Source of the DNA: an uncultured Microbacterium sp.
GTDB lineage: Bacteria > Actinomycetota > Actinomycetes > Actinomycetales > Microbacteriaceae
Length of the DNA: 57,205 bases
Direction of reading: 5' to 3'
Assembly: GCF_945952435.1 (NCBI RefSeq)
Contig: NZ_CAMFHZ010000023.1
Span: 1-57,205, forward strand
Below the pieces are notes generated by a model. The model worked only from the letters and a program-made list of their open reading frames with translations. It ran no database searches and was not told the origin of the DNA. The position numbers and the translations under genes were made by a program. Of the stretch, positions 1 through 7,823 are shown piece after piece (the first letter of the stretch is position 1; each line of letters starts with the position of its first letter).

Positions 1-33
1 GAGACACCACCCCGCCGGGGCTCCGCCCGGGGA

Positions 34-70
34 CGTTGAGCGAGGACGCGCAGCGACCGAGACGAAACGC
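34..70 (+). repeat. Dispersed repeat, copy 1
   Basis: This copy runs from CGTTGAGCGAGGACG to GAGACGAAACGC and lies just past the 3' end of the M13 peptidase gene. Two further copies are at 16239-16277 and 39206-39244. The centre can form a small stem, CGC-GCA-GCG here and CGGC-GNA-GCCG in the other copies, so the length difference between copies keeps the pairing. From memory, similar sequences are scattered between genes in Microbacteriaceae. Confidence 0.8.
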
Positions 71-79
71 GCGCCGCGA

Positions 80-2047
80 TCACCAGATCGTGACGCGCTC
101 CTCCGGGGCGAGCCACAGGCGATCCGTGTCCGCCACGCCGAACGCCTCGTAGAACGCGTCGATGTTGCGCAGGATCTGGTTGCAGCGGAACTCGTTCGGG
201 GAGTGCGGATCGATCGTGAGCAGGCGGATCGTCTCGGCCTCGCGGCTCTTCTGCTGCCACACCTGCGCCCAGCTCAGCAGCAGCCGCTGCACGCCCGTGT
301 ACCCGTCGATCACGGGAGCCTCGGCATCGCCGAGCGCGATCTCGTAGGCCTTCAGCGCGATGCCGAGGCCGCCGAGGTCGCCGATGTTCTCGCCGATCGT
401 GAGCGCGCCGTTGACGTGGTGGTCGGGGCTCAGCCCCTCCGGAACGAGCGCGTCGTACTGCGCGATGAGCGACGAGGTGCGCTCCTCGAACGCGGCGCGG
501 TCCTCGTCGGTCCACCAATCCTGCAGCTTGCCGTCGCCGTCGTAGCGACTGCCCTGGTCGTCGAAGCCGTGCCCGATCTCGTGGCCGATCACGGAACCGA
601 TCCCGCCGTAGTTCGCCGCCGCATCGCGTCCCGCGTCGAAGAAGGGATACTGCAGGATCGCCGCCGGGAACACGATCTCGTTCATGAGCGGGTTGTAGTA
701 CGCGTTGACCATCTGCGGCGGCATGAACCACTCGTCGCGGTCGATGGGTCGGCCGACCTTGCCGAGCTGGCGGTCGTGCTCGAACTGCGAAGCCCGGGAG
801 GCGTTGCCGACGAGATCCCCCGCGTCGACGACGACGGAGGAGTAGTCGCGCCAGGTCTTCGGATGCCCGATCTTGGGCGTGAACGTGTCGAGTTTGGCGA
901 GCGCCTTCTCGCGCGTGGCGGGGCTCATCCATTCGAGCGTGGAGATGCTCTGCCGGTAGGCCGCGAGGAGGTTGGCGATCAGCTCGTCCATCACCGCCGC
1001 GGCCTCGGCGGGGTAGTGGCGCTCGACGTAGACCTTGCCAACTGCATCGCCGAGCGACCCTTCGACGAAGGACACCCCGCGCTTCCAGCGCTCCCGGATC
1101 GTGGGCACGCCCGTGAGCTCGGTGCCGTAGAAGGAGAAGTTCTCCTGCACGATGTCCTCGGTGAGGTAGGCCGCCAGACCGTGCACGATCTTGGCACGGA
1201 GCCAGGCCTTCCAGTCGTCGAGCCGTTCCTCGACGAGCAGCGCGCCGAGGCCGGAGAGGAAGCTGGGCTGATAGGCGACCACCTCGGCGAACGCCGCCGC
1301 ACCCGCGGGGCCCGCGACGGCGTCGCGCCAGGGCGCAAGATCGACGCCGGCGAGCTCCTGCAACTCGTCCCACGTCTTGAGGTTGTAGGTCTTCACCGCA
1401 TCGCGGCTGGCGACGTTGTCCCAGTGCGCGGCCGCGATCTCGTGTTCGAGAGCGAAGGCGCGCTCCGCCTGCTCCGCCGCATCGGCCACCCCCGCGAGCG
1501 CCAGGATCCGCTCGAGGTGCGCGCGATACGCCGCCCGCGTGCCCTCGAAGTTCTCCAGCCGGTAATAGCTCTCGTCCGGCAGCGACAGCCCCGCCTGCAC
1601 CACGAACGGCACATAGCGCTCGGGGTCGCCCGGATCCGGCTCGACGAAGACGCCGAGGAGCGCGGCGATCCCCGCGCGGTCGAGGGATCCGATCGTCGCG
1701 AGGAACTCCGGAATGGATCCGATCGCATCGACCGCGGCGAGCGGCTCGGCGAGGGGCGCCGTGCCGAGGGCCGCGATGCGCTCGGTGTCCATGAAGCTCG
1801 CGAACAGGTCGCCGATCTTGCGCGCCTCGGTGCCCTCGTCGGCGGTCTGCGCCTCCTCGATGATCGCGCGGACGTCCTTCTCCGCCTGATCGGCGAGCAT
1901 GTGGAACGACCCCCAGCGGGCCTTGTCCGCGGGGATCTCCGTGTTCTCGAGGAACGTGTGGTTGACGTGGCGGTAGAGATCGTCCTGAGGGCGGATCGCG
2001 GGGTCGAAGTCGCCGATGGCGAGGCCGGAGGGGAGAACGTCTGTCAT
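80..2047 (-). CDS. M13 family zinc metallopeptidase (PepO/neprilysin-like)
   Basis: This 655-residue protein is a full-length M13 (neprilysin/PepO family) endopeptidase that cleaves oligopeptides. The gluzincin motif HEIGH is at residues 489-493. The third zinc ligand is the Glu of GENIGDLGG near residue 553, and NAYYNP lies upstream as in the family. The large helical N-terminal domain fills residues 1 to about 430. No signal peptide or membrane anchor is visible, unlike animal neprilysins, so it is probably cytoplasmic. The start at 2047 is supported by a TAGGCT box exactly 6 nt upstream, shared in divergent orientation with the MATE gene. Confidence 0.95.
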   Translation of the reverse strand: MTDVLPSGLAIGDFDPAIRPQDDLYRHVNHTFLENTEIPADKARWGSFHMLADQAEKDVRAIIEEAQTADEGTEARKIGDLFASFMDTERIAALGTAPLAEPLAAVDAIGSIPEFLATIGSLDRAGIAALLGVFVEPDPGDPERYVPFVVQAGLSLPDESYYRLENFEGTRAAYRAHLERILALAGVADAAEQAERAFALEHEIAAAHWDNVASRDAVKTYNLKTWDELQELAGVDLAPWRDAVAGPAGAAAFAEVVAYQPSFLSGLGALLVEERLDDWKAWLRAKIVHGLAAYLTEDIVQENFSFYGTELTGVPTIRERWKRGVSFVEGSLGDAVGKVYVERHYPAEAAAVMDELIANLLAAYRQSISTLEWMSPATREKALAKLDTFTPKIGHPKTWRDYSSVVVDAGDLVGNASRASQFEHDRQLGKVGRPIDRDEWFMPPQMVNAYYNPLMNEIVFPAAILQYPFFDAGRDAAANYGGIGSVIGHEIGHGFDDQGSRYDGDGKLQDWWTDEDRAAFEERTSSLIAQYDALVPEGLSPDHHVNGALTIGENIGDLGGLGIALKAYEIALGDAEAPVIDGYTGVQRLLLSWAQVWQQKSREAETIRLLTIDPHSPNEFRCNQILRNIDAFYEAFGVADTDRLWLAPEERVTIW

Positions 2048-2053
2048 GCGCTC

Positions 2054-2059
2054 AGCCTA
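2054..2059 (-). promoter_or_regulatory. Leaderless -10 box (TAGGCT) for the M13 peptidase
   Basis: Reading the minus strand, TAGGCT is followed by 6 nt and then the ATG at 2047, with no Shine-Dalgarno sequence. This matches an actinobacterial TANNNT -10 box with transcription starting at the start codon. It lies 44 bp from the divergent box of the MATE gene. Confidence 0.75.
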
Positions 2060-2103
2060 GGCGGAGGCGCCGACGTCGCGTCCGCCGCGTCGTCGGCGCC
2101 CCC

Positions 2104-2109
2104 TAGGCT
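2104..2109 (+). promoter_or_regulatory. Leaderless -10 box (TAGGCT) for the MATE gene
   Basis: TAGGCT is followed by 6 nt and the GTG at 2116, with no ribosome binding site. It is the divergent partner of the box for the M13 peptidase. Confidence 0.75.
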
Positions 2110-2115
2110 CGGGGA

Positions 2116-3435
2116 GTGCCCTCACCCACGCTGAATCGCGAGATCGTGCGGCTGGCCGTTCCCGCGTTCGGCGCCCTCGTCGCGGAGCCGGCGTTCCTCA
2201 TGGTCGATGCGGCGCTCGTCGGCCATCTCGGCACCACCCCGCTCGCGGGTCTCGGCATCGCGTCTGCGATCCTGCAGACGATCGTGGGGCTGATGGTCTT
2301 CCTCGCCTACTCGACGACCCCCGCCGTCGCCCGGCGTTTCGGCGCGGGGGCGCACGGCGATGCCGTATCGGTCGGGATCGACGGGATGTGGCTCGCTCTG
2401 GGTCTCGGCGCCGTGCTCGCGGTGATCGGATCGTTCCTCACCCCCGTCGTGATCGGGTGGTTCGGGGCGGACGCCGCCGTGGCCGCGCAGGCCTCGGCGT
2501 ACCTCGCGCCGTCCATGTGGGGCCTGCCCGCGATGCTCGTCGTCTACGCCGCGACCGGGCTCCTGCGCGGCATGCAGGACACGGTGACACCGCTGTGGAT
2601 CGCCGGGAGCGGCTTCGCGGCGAACGCCCTGCTGAACGCGCTCTTCATCTACGGGTTCGGCTGGGGCATCGCGGGATCCGCCTTCGGCACGGTCGTCGCG
2701 CAGTGGGCGATGGTCGGCGCCTACGTGCTCGTCATCGGACGCCTGGCCCGCCGCCACGACGCCTCGCTGAGCCCGGAGCTGAGCGGCATTCGCGGTTCGG
2801 CCCGCGCGGGCGGCTGGCTGTTCCTGCGCACGGTGAGCCTGCGCCTCGCCTTGCTCGTCACGGTCGGCGTCGCGACGGGGATCGGGACCCGCGAGCTCGC
2901 CGGGTGGCAAGTGGTGTTCACGGTGTTCTCCGCTGCGGCGTTCGCCCTGGACGCGCTCGCGATCGCCGCCCAAGCCTTGATCGGCAAGAGCCTGGGCGCC
3001 GAGGATCCGGCCGGCGCCCGGCACGTGCTCAAGCGCACGGTCGCCTGGGGCGCGTGGTTCGGCGTCGTCGTCGGGATCGCGATCGGCGCCCTCTCCGGAG
3101 TGATCGGTCTCGCCTTCACCGGCGACCCGCGCCTGGCCGCGCTCATCCAGCCCGCGCTCGTGGTGCTGGCGATCGCGCAGCCGGTCGCGGGGATCGTGTT
3201 CGTGCTCGACGGCGTGCTGATGGGCGCGGGAGACGCCCGATATCTGGCGATCGCCGGCGGGCTGAACCTCGTCCCGTTCCTCCCCGCGCTCGCGATCGTC
3301 GCGGCGACCGGCGTCGACGGCGCAGCGGGGCTCGTCTGGCTCGCCGTCGCGTTCTTCGGCGTGTACCTGTGCGCGCGCCTGGTCACACTGGGTCTACGCG
3401 TCCGCAGCGGACGCTGGCTCGCGATCGCGGTCTGA
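2116..3435 (+). CDS. MATE family efflux transporter (DinF-like)
   Basis: This 439-residue protein has about twelve hydrophobic segments. It opens with the MATE pattern REIVRLAVPAFGALVAEP followed by DAALVGHLG. It should export cationic or toxic compounds in exchange for Na+ or H+ at the cytoplasmic membrane. The two-bundle layout (two halves of six helices) and the length fit the DinF branch. The GTG start is chosen because a TAGGCT box sits 6 nt before it. A hairpin at 3447-3479 follows the stop. The substrate cannot be told from the sequence. Confidence 0.93.
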   Translation: MPSPTLNREIVRLAVPAFGALVAEPAFLMVDAALVGHLGTTPLAGLGIASAILQTIVGLMVFLAYSTTPAVARRFGAGAHGDAVSVGIDGMWLALGLGAVLAVIGSFLTPVVIGWFGADAAVAAQASAYLAPSMWGLPAMLVVYAATGLLRGMQDTVTPLWIAGSGFAANALLNALFIYGFGWGIAGSAFGTVVAQWAMVGAYVLVIGRLARRHDASLSPELSGIRGSARAGGWLFLRTVSLRLALLVTVGVATGIGTRELAGWQVVFTVFSAAAFALDALAIAAQALIGKSLGAEDPAGARHVLKRTVAWGAWFGVVVGIAIGALSGVIGLAFTGDPRLAALIQPALVVLAIAQPVAGIVFVLDGVLMGAGDARYLAIAGGLNLVPFLPALAIVAATGVDGAAGLVWLAVAFFGVYLCARLVTLGLRVRSGRWLAIAV

Positions 3436-3446
3436 GCCCTTCCGCC

Positions 3447-3479
3447 GTGCACAACCCGTACGGCTTGCGGGTTCTGCAC
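3447..3479 (+). terminator. Hairpin after the MATE gene
   Basis: The arms GTGCACAACCCG and CGGGTTCTGCAC pair at 11 of 12 positions around a 9-nt loop, 12 nt after the MATE stop codon. No T-tract follows, as is common for actinobacterial terminators. Confidence 0.5.
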
Positions 3480-3550
3480 AGATTCCGCCGTCCGCGTCCG
3501 TTCCTCGCGCCGCGCTGGCATCCTGGAGGGATCCGAGCGACACTGAGGGG

Positions 3551-3805
3551 GTGCTGACGATCAACGAGCCGCAGGTGTGGACGGTGATCGGCGTGTTCGC
3601 GACCGGGATGTTCGGCATGATCACGATCGTGTCGACCATGTTCGTGCGCGTCGTTCGCGGAGAGATCGGCGGTCTGCGCGGGGACATGGGCGGTCTGCGG
3701 GCGGAGATCAAAGGCGACATCGCCGAGCTCCGTACCGAGATCCGCAGCCTCGACCGCGACGTCAACGCGCTCATGAAGCACACGTTCGGCATCGACCGCG
3801 ACTGA
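3551..3805 (+). CDS. Small membrane-anchored coiled-coil protein, function unknown
   Basis: This 84-residue protein has one N-terminal transmembrane segment (about residues 9-31, TVIGVFATGMFGMITIVSTM) followed by a heptad-like stretch with GEIGGLRGDMGGLRAEIKG and then ELRTEIRSLDRDVNALM. This is the layout of a short coiled-coil stalk on a membrane anchor. The GTG start is preceded by GAGGGG, which could be a ribosome binding site, and by GACACT at the leaderless spacing. The gene is convergent with the methyltransferase gene, with 29 nt between them. I do not recognise a function. Confidence 0.75.
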   Translation: MLTINEPQVWTVIGVFATGMFGMITIVSTMFVRVVRGEIGGLRGDMGGLRAEIKGDIAELRTEIRSLDRDVNALMKHTFGIDRD

Positions 3806-3834
3806 CGGGCGCGACGCGGCGCCTCCGCCGGCGC

Positions 3835-4473
3835 TCAGTCGGCGTACCGGCGGCACCATTCGTACATGATCACCGCGGCGGCGGCCCCCGCGTTGATCGA
3901 GCGCGTCGAGCCGTACTGCGAGATCTCCACGTGCGCGGCGGCCGCGGCGAGCGCCTCCGCGGAGAGCCCCGGTCCTTCGGCGCCGAACAGCAGCACGCAG
4001 CGCTCCGGCAGATCCGCGTGATCGACCGGCACCGCGCCGTCCGTGTTGTCGACCGCGACGATCGGGATCCGCTCCTCCCGCGCCCACGCGGCAAAGGCGT
4101 CGACCGTCTCGTGGTGCACCACATGCTGATAGCGGTCCGTGACCATGGCGCCCCGCCGGTTCCACCGCTTGCGGCCGACGATGTGCACGGTGTCGGCGAG
4201 GAACGCATTGGCGCTGCGCACGATCGAGCCGATGTTCATGTCGTGCTGCCAGTTCTCGATCGCGACGTGGAACGGATGACGGCGGGCGTCGAGATCGGCG
4301 ACGATCGCGTCCATCCGCCAGTACCGATAGCGGTCGATCACGTTGCGGCGGTCACCGTGCGCGAGCAGCTCGACGTCGTAGTGCTCCCCGGTCGGCCACT
4401 CCCCCTCCCACGGCCCGACGCCGTGCGCGAGGATCGGCTCGTCGGGTTCGGGGTGGAGGGAGGAATCGGGCAT
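3835..4473 (-). CDS. TrmH/SpoU family RNA 2'-O-methyltransferase
   Basis: This 212-residue protein is a SPOUT methyltransferase that should transfer a methyl group from SAM to a ribose 2'-OH of tRNA or rRNA. The three family motifs are present: NIGSIVRSANAF (motif 1, near residue 80), LFGAEGPGLS (motif 2) and STRSINAGAAAAVIMYEW (motif 3, C-terminal knot). The N-terminal 70 residues are not the usual RNA-binding domain and contain DRYRYWRMDAI. The target base is not predictable. The start at 4473 is backed by a TACGCT box 6 nt upstream. Confidence 0.9.
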   Translation of the reverse strand: MPDSSLHPEPDEPILAHGVGPWEGEWPTGEHYDVELLAHGDRRNVIDRYRYWRMDAIVADLDARRHPFHVAIENWQHDMNIGSIVRSANAFLADTVHIVGRKRWNRRGAMVTDRYQHVVHHETVDAFAAWAREERIPIVAVDNTDGAVPVDHADLPERCVLLFGAEGPGLSAEALAAAAAHVEISQYGSTRSINAGAAAAVIMYEWCRRYAD

Positions 4474-4479
4474 CCCGCC

Positions 4480-4485
4480 AGCGTA
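4480..4485 (-). promoter_or_regulatory. Leaderless -10 box (TACGCT) for the methyltransferase
   Basis: On the minus strand TACGCT, a 6-nt spacer and ATG occur in order, without a Shine-Dalgarno sequence. Confidence 0.65.
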
Positions 4486-4502
4486 TCGGCCCCGGTGGAT
4501 GA

Positions 4503-4518
4503 TTTAGGTACACCGAAA
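4503..4518 (+). promoter_or_regulatory. MntR-type operator 1 of mntH
   Basis: TTTAGGTACACCGAAA is a near-palindrome of the kind bound by DtxR/MntR-family repressors. It covers about -35 to -20 relative to the mntH start codon. A sister site lies 28 bp downstream, and an MntR-like regulator is encoded 1.7 kb away at 6210. Confidence 0.75.
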
Positions 4519-4525
4519 AATACGC

Positions 4526-4531
4526 TACGTT
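4526..4531 (+). promoter_or_regulatory. Leaderless -10 box (TACGTT) for mntH
   Basis: TACGTT is followed by 6 nt and the mntH ATG at 4538. Its last base is the first base of operator 2. Confidence 0.65.
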
Positions 4532-4546
4532 TTCGGTATGCCTAAA
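4531..4546 (+). promoter_or_regulatory. MntR-type operator 2, covering the mntH start codon
   Basis: TTTCGGTATGCCTAAA is the same motif as operator 1 in the opposite orientation (reverse complement TTTAGGCATACCGAAA). The mntH ATG lies inside it, so a bound repressor would cover the transcription start of a leaderless message. Confidence 0.75.
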
Positions 4547-5791
4547 AATCTCGGACTCGCCGCCGCGGACCACCCCGTGCCGCGCGTCCGGGGAGCGGCG
4601 CTACTGGGCCCGGCCCTCGTCGCGGGCGTCGCGTACGTGGATCCGGGCAACGTCGCGAGCAACATGACGGCGGGCGCCCGCTACGGCTACCTGCTGGTCT
4701 GGGTCGTGGTCGCCGCCAACGTCATCGCGTGGCTCGTGCAGTACCTCTCCGCGAAGCTCGGCGTCGTCACAGGGCAGAGTCTTCCGGAGGCGATCGGCGC
4801 GCGCCTGCGGCGCCCCCTGGCACGCCGTGCGTACTGGCTGCAGGCCGAGGTCGTCGCGATGGCGACCGACATCGCGGAGGTCATCGGCGGCGCGATCGCG
4901 TTGCAGCTGCTCTTCCACGTCCCGCTTCTGCTCGGCGGGGCGATCACCGGGGCGGTGTCGATGCTGCTGCTGTCCGTGCAGGGCCGCGGCGGTGCGCGGC
5001 CCTTCGAGCTGGTCGTGATCGGTCTGCTCCTGGTCGTCGCGATCGGGTTCCTCGCAGGCCTGCTGCAGGCGCCTCCCGACCCCACGGCCGCGCTCGGCGG
5101 CCTCATGCCGCGGTTCACCGATGCGGGCTCCGTGCTGCTCGCGGCCTCGATCCTGGGGGCCACGATCATGCCGCACGCGATCTACGCGCACTCCGCGCTC
5201 GCTCGGGATCGCTTCGGAACAGCGCCCCGCGCGGCGCTCGTCGCCCGCCTGCTCCGCATCACCCGGTGGGACGTCACCCTCGCGATGGTCGTCGCCGGCG
5301 CCGTGAACCTCGGCATGCTCCTGCTCGCCGCCGCCACGCTCCCGGGCGCCGCGGGCACCGACACACTCGAGGGCGCCCATACCGCCCTCACCGCGCAGCT
5401 CGGTCCGGTCATCGGCACCCTCTTCGCCCTCGGTCTGCTCGCATCCGGATTCGCCTCGACCGCCGTCGGCGCCTACGCGGGATCCGAGATCATGCACGGG
5501 TTGCTCCGCGTGCGGATCCCCCTGATCACCCGGCGCCTCGTCACGCTCGTCCCCGCCCTCGTGATCCTCGGCGCCGGGGTGGATCCGACCGTGGCCCTCG
5601 TGATCAGTCAGGTCGCGCTGTCGTTCGGGATCCCGTTCGCCCTCGTCCCGCTCCTCGTGCTGACCGCGCGCCGGCGGACCCTCGGATCCCATGCGAATCA
5701 CCCCGGCACCACGATCGTCGGCGTGATCGCCGCCGTGCTGCTCATCGCCCTGAACGCCGTGCTCCTGTGGCTGCTGTTCACCGGAGCGTGA
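4538..5791 (+). CDS. mntH: Nramp family Mn2+/divalent metal importer MntH
   Basis: This 417-residue, roughly eleven-helix transporter imports Mn2+ (or Fe2+) with protons. The metal-binding motifs of the family are visible: DPGN in YVDPGNVASNMTAGARYGY near residue 30, and MPHAIYAHS in the sixth helix near residue 210. Two MntR-type operators flank the start codon, so repression by manganese through the nearby MntR (6210) is likely. There is no Shine-Dalgarno sequence. The TACGTT box 6 nt upstream suggests a leaderless mRNA starting at this ATG. The later in-frame GTG at 4577 also lacks a ribosome binding site. Confidence 0.95.
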   Translation: MPKNLGLAAADHPVPRVRGAALLGPALVAGVAYVDPGNVASNMTAGARYGYLLVWVVVAANVIAWLVQYLSAKLGVVTGQSLPEAIGARLRRPLARRAYWLQAEVVAMATDIAEVIGGAIALQLLFHVPLLLGGAITGAVSMLLLSVQGRGGARPFELVVIGLLLVVAIGFLAGLLQAPPDPTAALGGLMPRFTDAGSVLLAASILGATIMPHAIYAHSALARDRFGTAPRAALVARLLRITRWDVTLAMVVAGAVNLGMLLLAAATLPGAAGTDTLEGAHTALTAQLGPVIGTLFALGLLASGFASTAVGAYAGSEIMHGLLRVRIPLITRRLVTLVPALVILGAGVDPTVALVISQVALSFGIPFALVPLLVLTARRRTLGSHANHPGTTIVGVIAAVLLIALNAVLLWLLFTGA

Positions 5792-5829
5792 GCGCGACCG
5801 ACCGCGCCGAGGCACGGACCCGCGCCGCG

Positions 5830-5835
5830 TAGGCT
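5830..5835 (+). promoter_or_regulatory. Leaderless -10 box (TAGGCT) for the 116-residue protein
   Basis: TAGGCT, 6 nt, then the ATG at 5842, without a Shine-Dalgarno sequence. Confidence 0.7.
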
Positions 5836-5841
5836 TTCCGT

Positions 5842-6192
5842 ATGGCACGATCCCGACGTCCGTCCGCCGCGCAACGCGCCGCCGAGAAGGCGGCAGCGCA
5901 GGAGTCCGCCCGTCGCGCGGTCCGGATCTGCACCTGGGCGTCGGTCGCCACGGGGGCGCTCGGGATCCTGCTCCTCGCGCTCCCTCGGCTGCTGCCCGTG
6001 GGCGGTCCGTGGGTGCAGCTCGTCCTGGGCGCACTGACCCTGATCCTGTCGTTCCGCGCCCGGGCGATCGGCATGCGCGGGGTCGACGGATTCGACGGAC
6101 GCCTGTCGCTGCTCGGCGCGATCGCCGGCTTCGCGATCATGTTCTTCGCGGGGCAGGCGGCGTTCGCGGCCCTCTCGGCGCTCACACACTGA
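5842..6192 (+). CDS. Small integral membrane protein, function unknown
   Basis: This 116-residue protein has a basic, alanine-rich N-terminus (SRRPSAAQRAAEKAAAQESA) followed by three hydrophobic segments at about residues 33-50, 55-68 and 90-112. It sits between mntH and mntR on the same strand but has its own leaderless promoter box. I recognise no family. A role in metal transport is only suggested by position. Confidence 0.8.
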   Translation: MARSRRPSAAQRAAEKAAAQESARRAVRICTWASVATGALGILLLALPRLLPVGGPWVQLVLGALTLILSFRARAIGMRGVDGFDGRLSLLGAIAGFAIMFFAGQAAFAALSALTH

Positions 6193-6197
6193 CCGCC

Positions 6198-6203
6198 TAG
6201 GCT
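6198..6203 (+). promoter_or_regulatory. Leaderless -10 box (TAGGCT) for mntR
   Basis: TAGGCT, the 6-nt spacer GGATCC, then the GTG at 6210. It begins 6 nt after the stop of the preceding gene. Confidence 0.7.
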
Positions 6204-6209
6204 GGATCC

Positions 6210-6842
6210 GTGGCCTCTCCCGCAGCCGATGACTATCTGAAGACGGTCTACTCGCACACCGAGTGGCAGCCGACGCCGATCACCCCGTCCCAGCTCGCGG
6301 CCAAGCTCGGCATCGCGCCGTCGAGCGTCACCGAGATGGTGAAGAAGCTCGCCGCATCCGGGCTCGTCTCGCACGTCCCGTACGGCGCCGTCCGCCTCAC
6401 GGACGAGGGCGAGCGCCGCGCACTGGCCATGGTGCGCCGTCACCGACTGATCGAGACCTGGCTCGTCCAAGAGTTCGGCTACGCCTGGGACGAGGTGCAC
6501 GACGAGGCCGAGGTGCTGGAGCACACGATCAGCGATCGACTGCTCGAGGGGATCGACGAACGGCTCGGCCGGCCGCGGCGGGACCCGCACGGGGATGCCA
6601 TCCCCGACGCGTACGGATCGGTCGTCCGCGAACCGTTCGTCCTGCTCGCGGACGCAGCTCCGGCGCACACCGGCCGCGTGCTGCGCGTGGACGATCGGGA
6701 TCCCGAGCTCCTGCGCGCGCTCGAAGCGGCCGGTCTCGAGATCGGTGGAGAGGTCACGGTCGTCGCGGACGGCCTGCGGATCTCCGGCGCCGACGTGCCG
6801 CTTCCCGCGGGCGCCGCGGGCGTGGTCTGGCTCTCCGCCTGA
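6210..6842 (+). CDS. mntR: DtxR/MntR family metal-dependent transcriptional regulator
   Basis: This 210-residue repressor has three expected parts: an N-terminal winged helix (residues 1-70, with DDYLKTVY and TPSQLAAKLGIAPSSVTEMV), a metal-binding dimerisation domain (MVRRHRLIETWLVQEFG and EAEVLEHTISDRL carry the His/Glu ligands), and a C-terminal SH3/FeoA-like domain ending in AGVVWLSA. It probably binds Mn2+ and represses mntH at the paired operators at 4503-4546. Closeness to mntH favours manganese over iron. The GTG start is fixed by the TAGGCT box 6 nt before it. Confidence 0.92.
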   Translation: MASPAADDYLKTVYSHTEWQPTPITPSQLAAKLGIAPSSVTEMVKKLAASGLVSHVPYGAVRLTDEGERRALAMVRRHRLIETWLVQEFGYAWDEVHDEAEVLEHTISDRLLEGIDERLGRPRRDPHGDAIPDAYGSVVREPFVLLADAAPAHTGRVLRVDDRDPELLRALEAAGLEIGGEVTVVADGLRISGADVPLPAGAAGVVWLSA

Positions 6843-6985
6843 CCGCGCGCGGACGGCCAGCTCCCGCCGGTCGATCACCGTTCTCAGGACGGATCGGCGG
6901 TCACGGGGACGACATCGCCTCGGCACGGGCGCGGACGCCTTCGGTCCTGAGATCGGTTCGCAACGTGCCGGACACATGCCGGCTC

Positions 6986-6991
6986 TAGGCT
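6986..6991 (+). promoter_or_regulatory. Leaderless -10 box (TAGGCT) for the HAD-IIA gene
   Basis: TAGGCT, 6 nt, then the ATG at 6998, in a 155-nt gap after mntR that otherwise shows nothing recognisable. Confidence 0.7.
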
Positions 6992-6997
6992 GGGCAC

Positions 6998-7816
6998 ATG
7001 GTCGACCGGGTAGACATCGAATGCTGGCTCACGGACATGGACGGCGTGCTCGTGCACGAGAACGACGCGCTGCCGGGCGCCGCCGACCTGCTCGCGCAGT
7101 GGGAGCGCGCCGGGATCCCTTACCTCGTGCTGACGAACAACTCGATCTTCACGGCGCGCGACCTCTCCGCCCGTCTGCGCTCGAGCGGTCTGCACGTCCC
7201 GGAGGAACGGATCTGGACCTCCGCCCTCGCGACCGCCGACTTCCTCCAGCAGCAGCTTCCGGGCGGATCCGCCTTCGTGATCGGCGAGGCGGGCATCCTC
7301 ACCGCCCTGCACGAGGCGGGGTTCATCATGACGGAGAAGGATCCCGACTTCGTGGTGGTCGGCGAGACGCGCAACTACTCCTTCGAGGCGATCACCAAGG
7401 CGATCCGCCTGATCGACCGCGGCGCGCGCTTCATCGTCACCAATCCCGATGCGACGGGCCCGAGCGCCGACGGCCCGCTCCCCGCGACCGGCGCGATCGC
7501 CGCGCTCATCACCAAGGCCACGGGCCGTGAGCCCTACGTCGTCGGCAAGCCGAACCCGATGATGTTCCGCTCCGCGCTGAACAAGATCGGCGCGCACTCG
7601 AAGAAGACCGGGATGATCGGCGATCGCATGGACACCGACATCGTCGCGGGGATCGAGGCCGGCCTGCACACGGTTCTCGTGCTCACCGGGATCAGCGATC
7701 TCCGCGAGATCGAGAAGTACCCCTTCCGCCCGGACGAGATCGTCGACGGGGTGATCGATCTGCTGCCGATCGCGCAGGCGCGCCCCGACGCCGATCCCTC
7801 CGACGTCGGAGACTGA
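6998..7816 (+). CDS. HAD-IIA family hydrolase (NagD-like phosphatase)
   Basis: This 272-residue protein is a HAD phosphatase of the NagD subfamily. Motif I is WLTDMDGVLVHEND (nucleophile Asp near residue 10), motif II is VLTNNS, the class IIA cap lies between residues 60 and 180, the motif III Lys is in GKPNPMMF, and motif IV is GDRMDTDIVAGIEAG. It should dephosphorylate nucleotides or sugar phosphates in the cytoplasm; the substrate is not known. The YdeI-like gene follows 7 nt later and is probably co-transcribed. Confidence 0.93.
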   Translation: MVDRVDIECWLTDMDGVLVHENDALPGAADLLAQWERAGIPYLVLTNNSIFTARDLSARLRSSGLHVPEERIWTSALATADFLQQQLPGGSAFVIGEAGILTALHEAGFIMTEKDPDFVVVGETRNYSFEAITKAIRLIDRGARFIVTNPDATGPSADGPLPATGAIAALITKATGREPYVVGKPNPMMFRSALNKIGAHSKKTGMIGDRMDTDIVAGIEAGLHTVLVLTGISDLREIEKYPFRPDEIVDGVIDLLPIAQARPDADPSDVGD

Positions 7817-7823
7817 CCCGGCG

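Noticed and set aside
203..2134. A 643-codon plus-strand frame opposite the M13 peptidase.
   Set aside because: It is antisense to a clear metallopeptidase with intact zinc motifs and shows no domain of its own.
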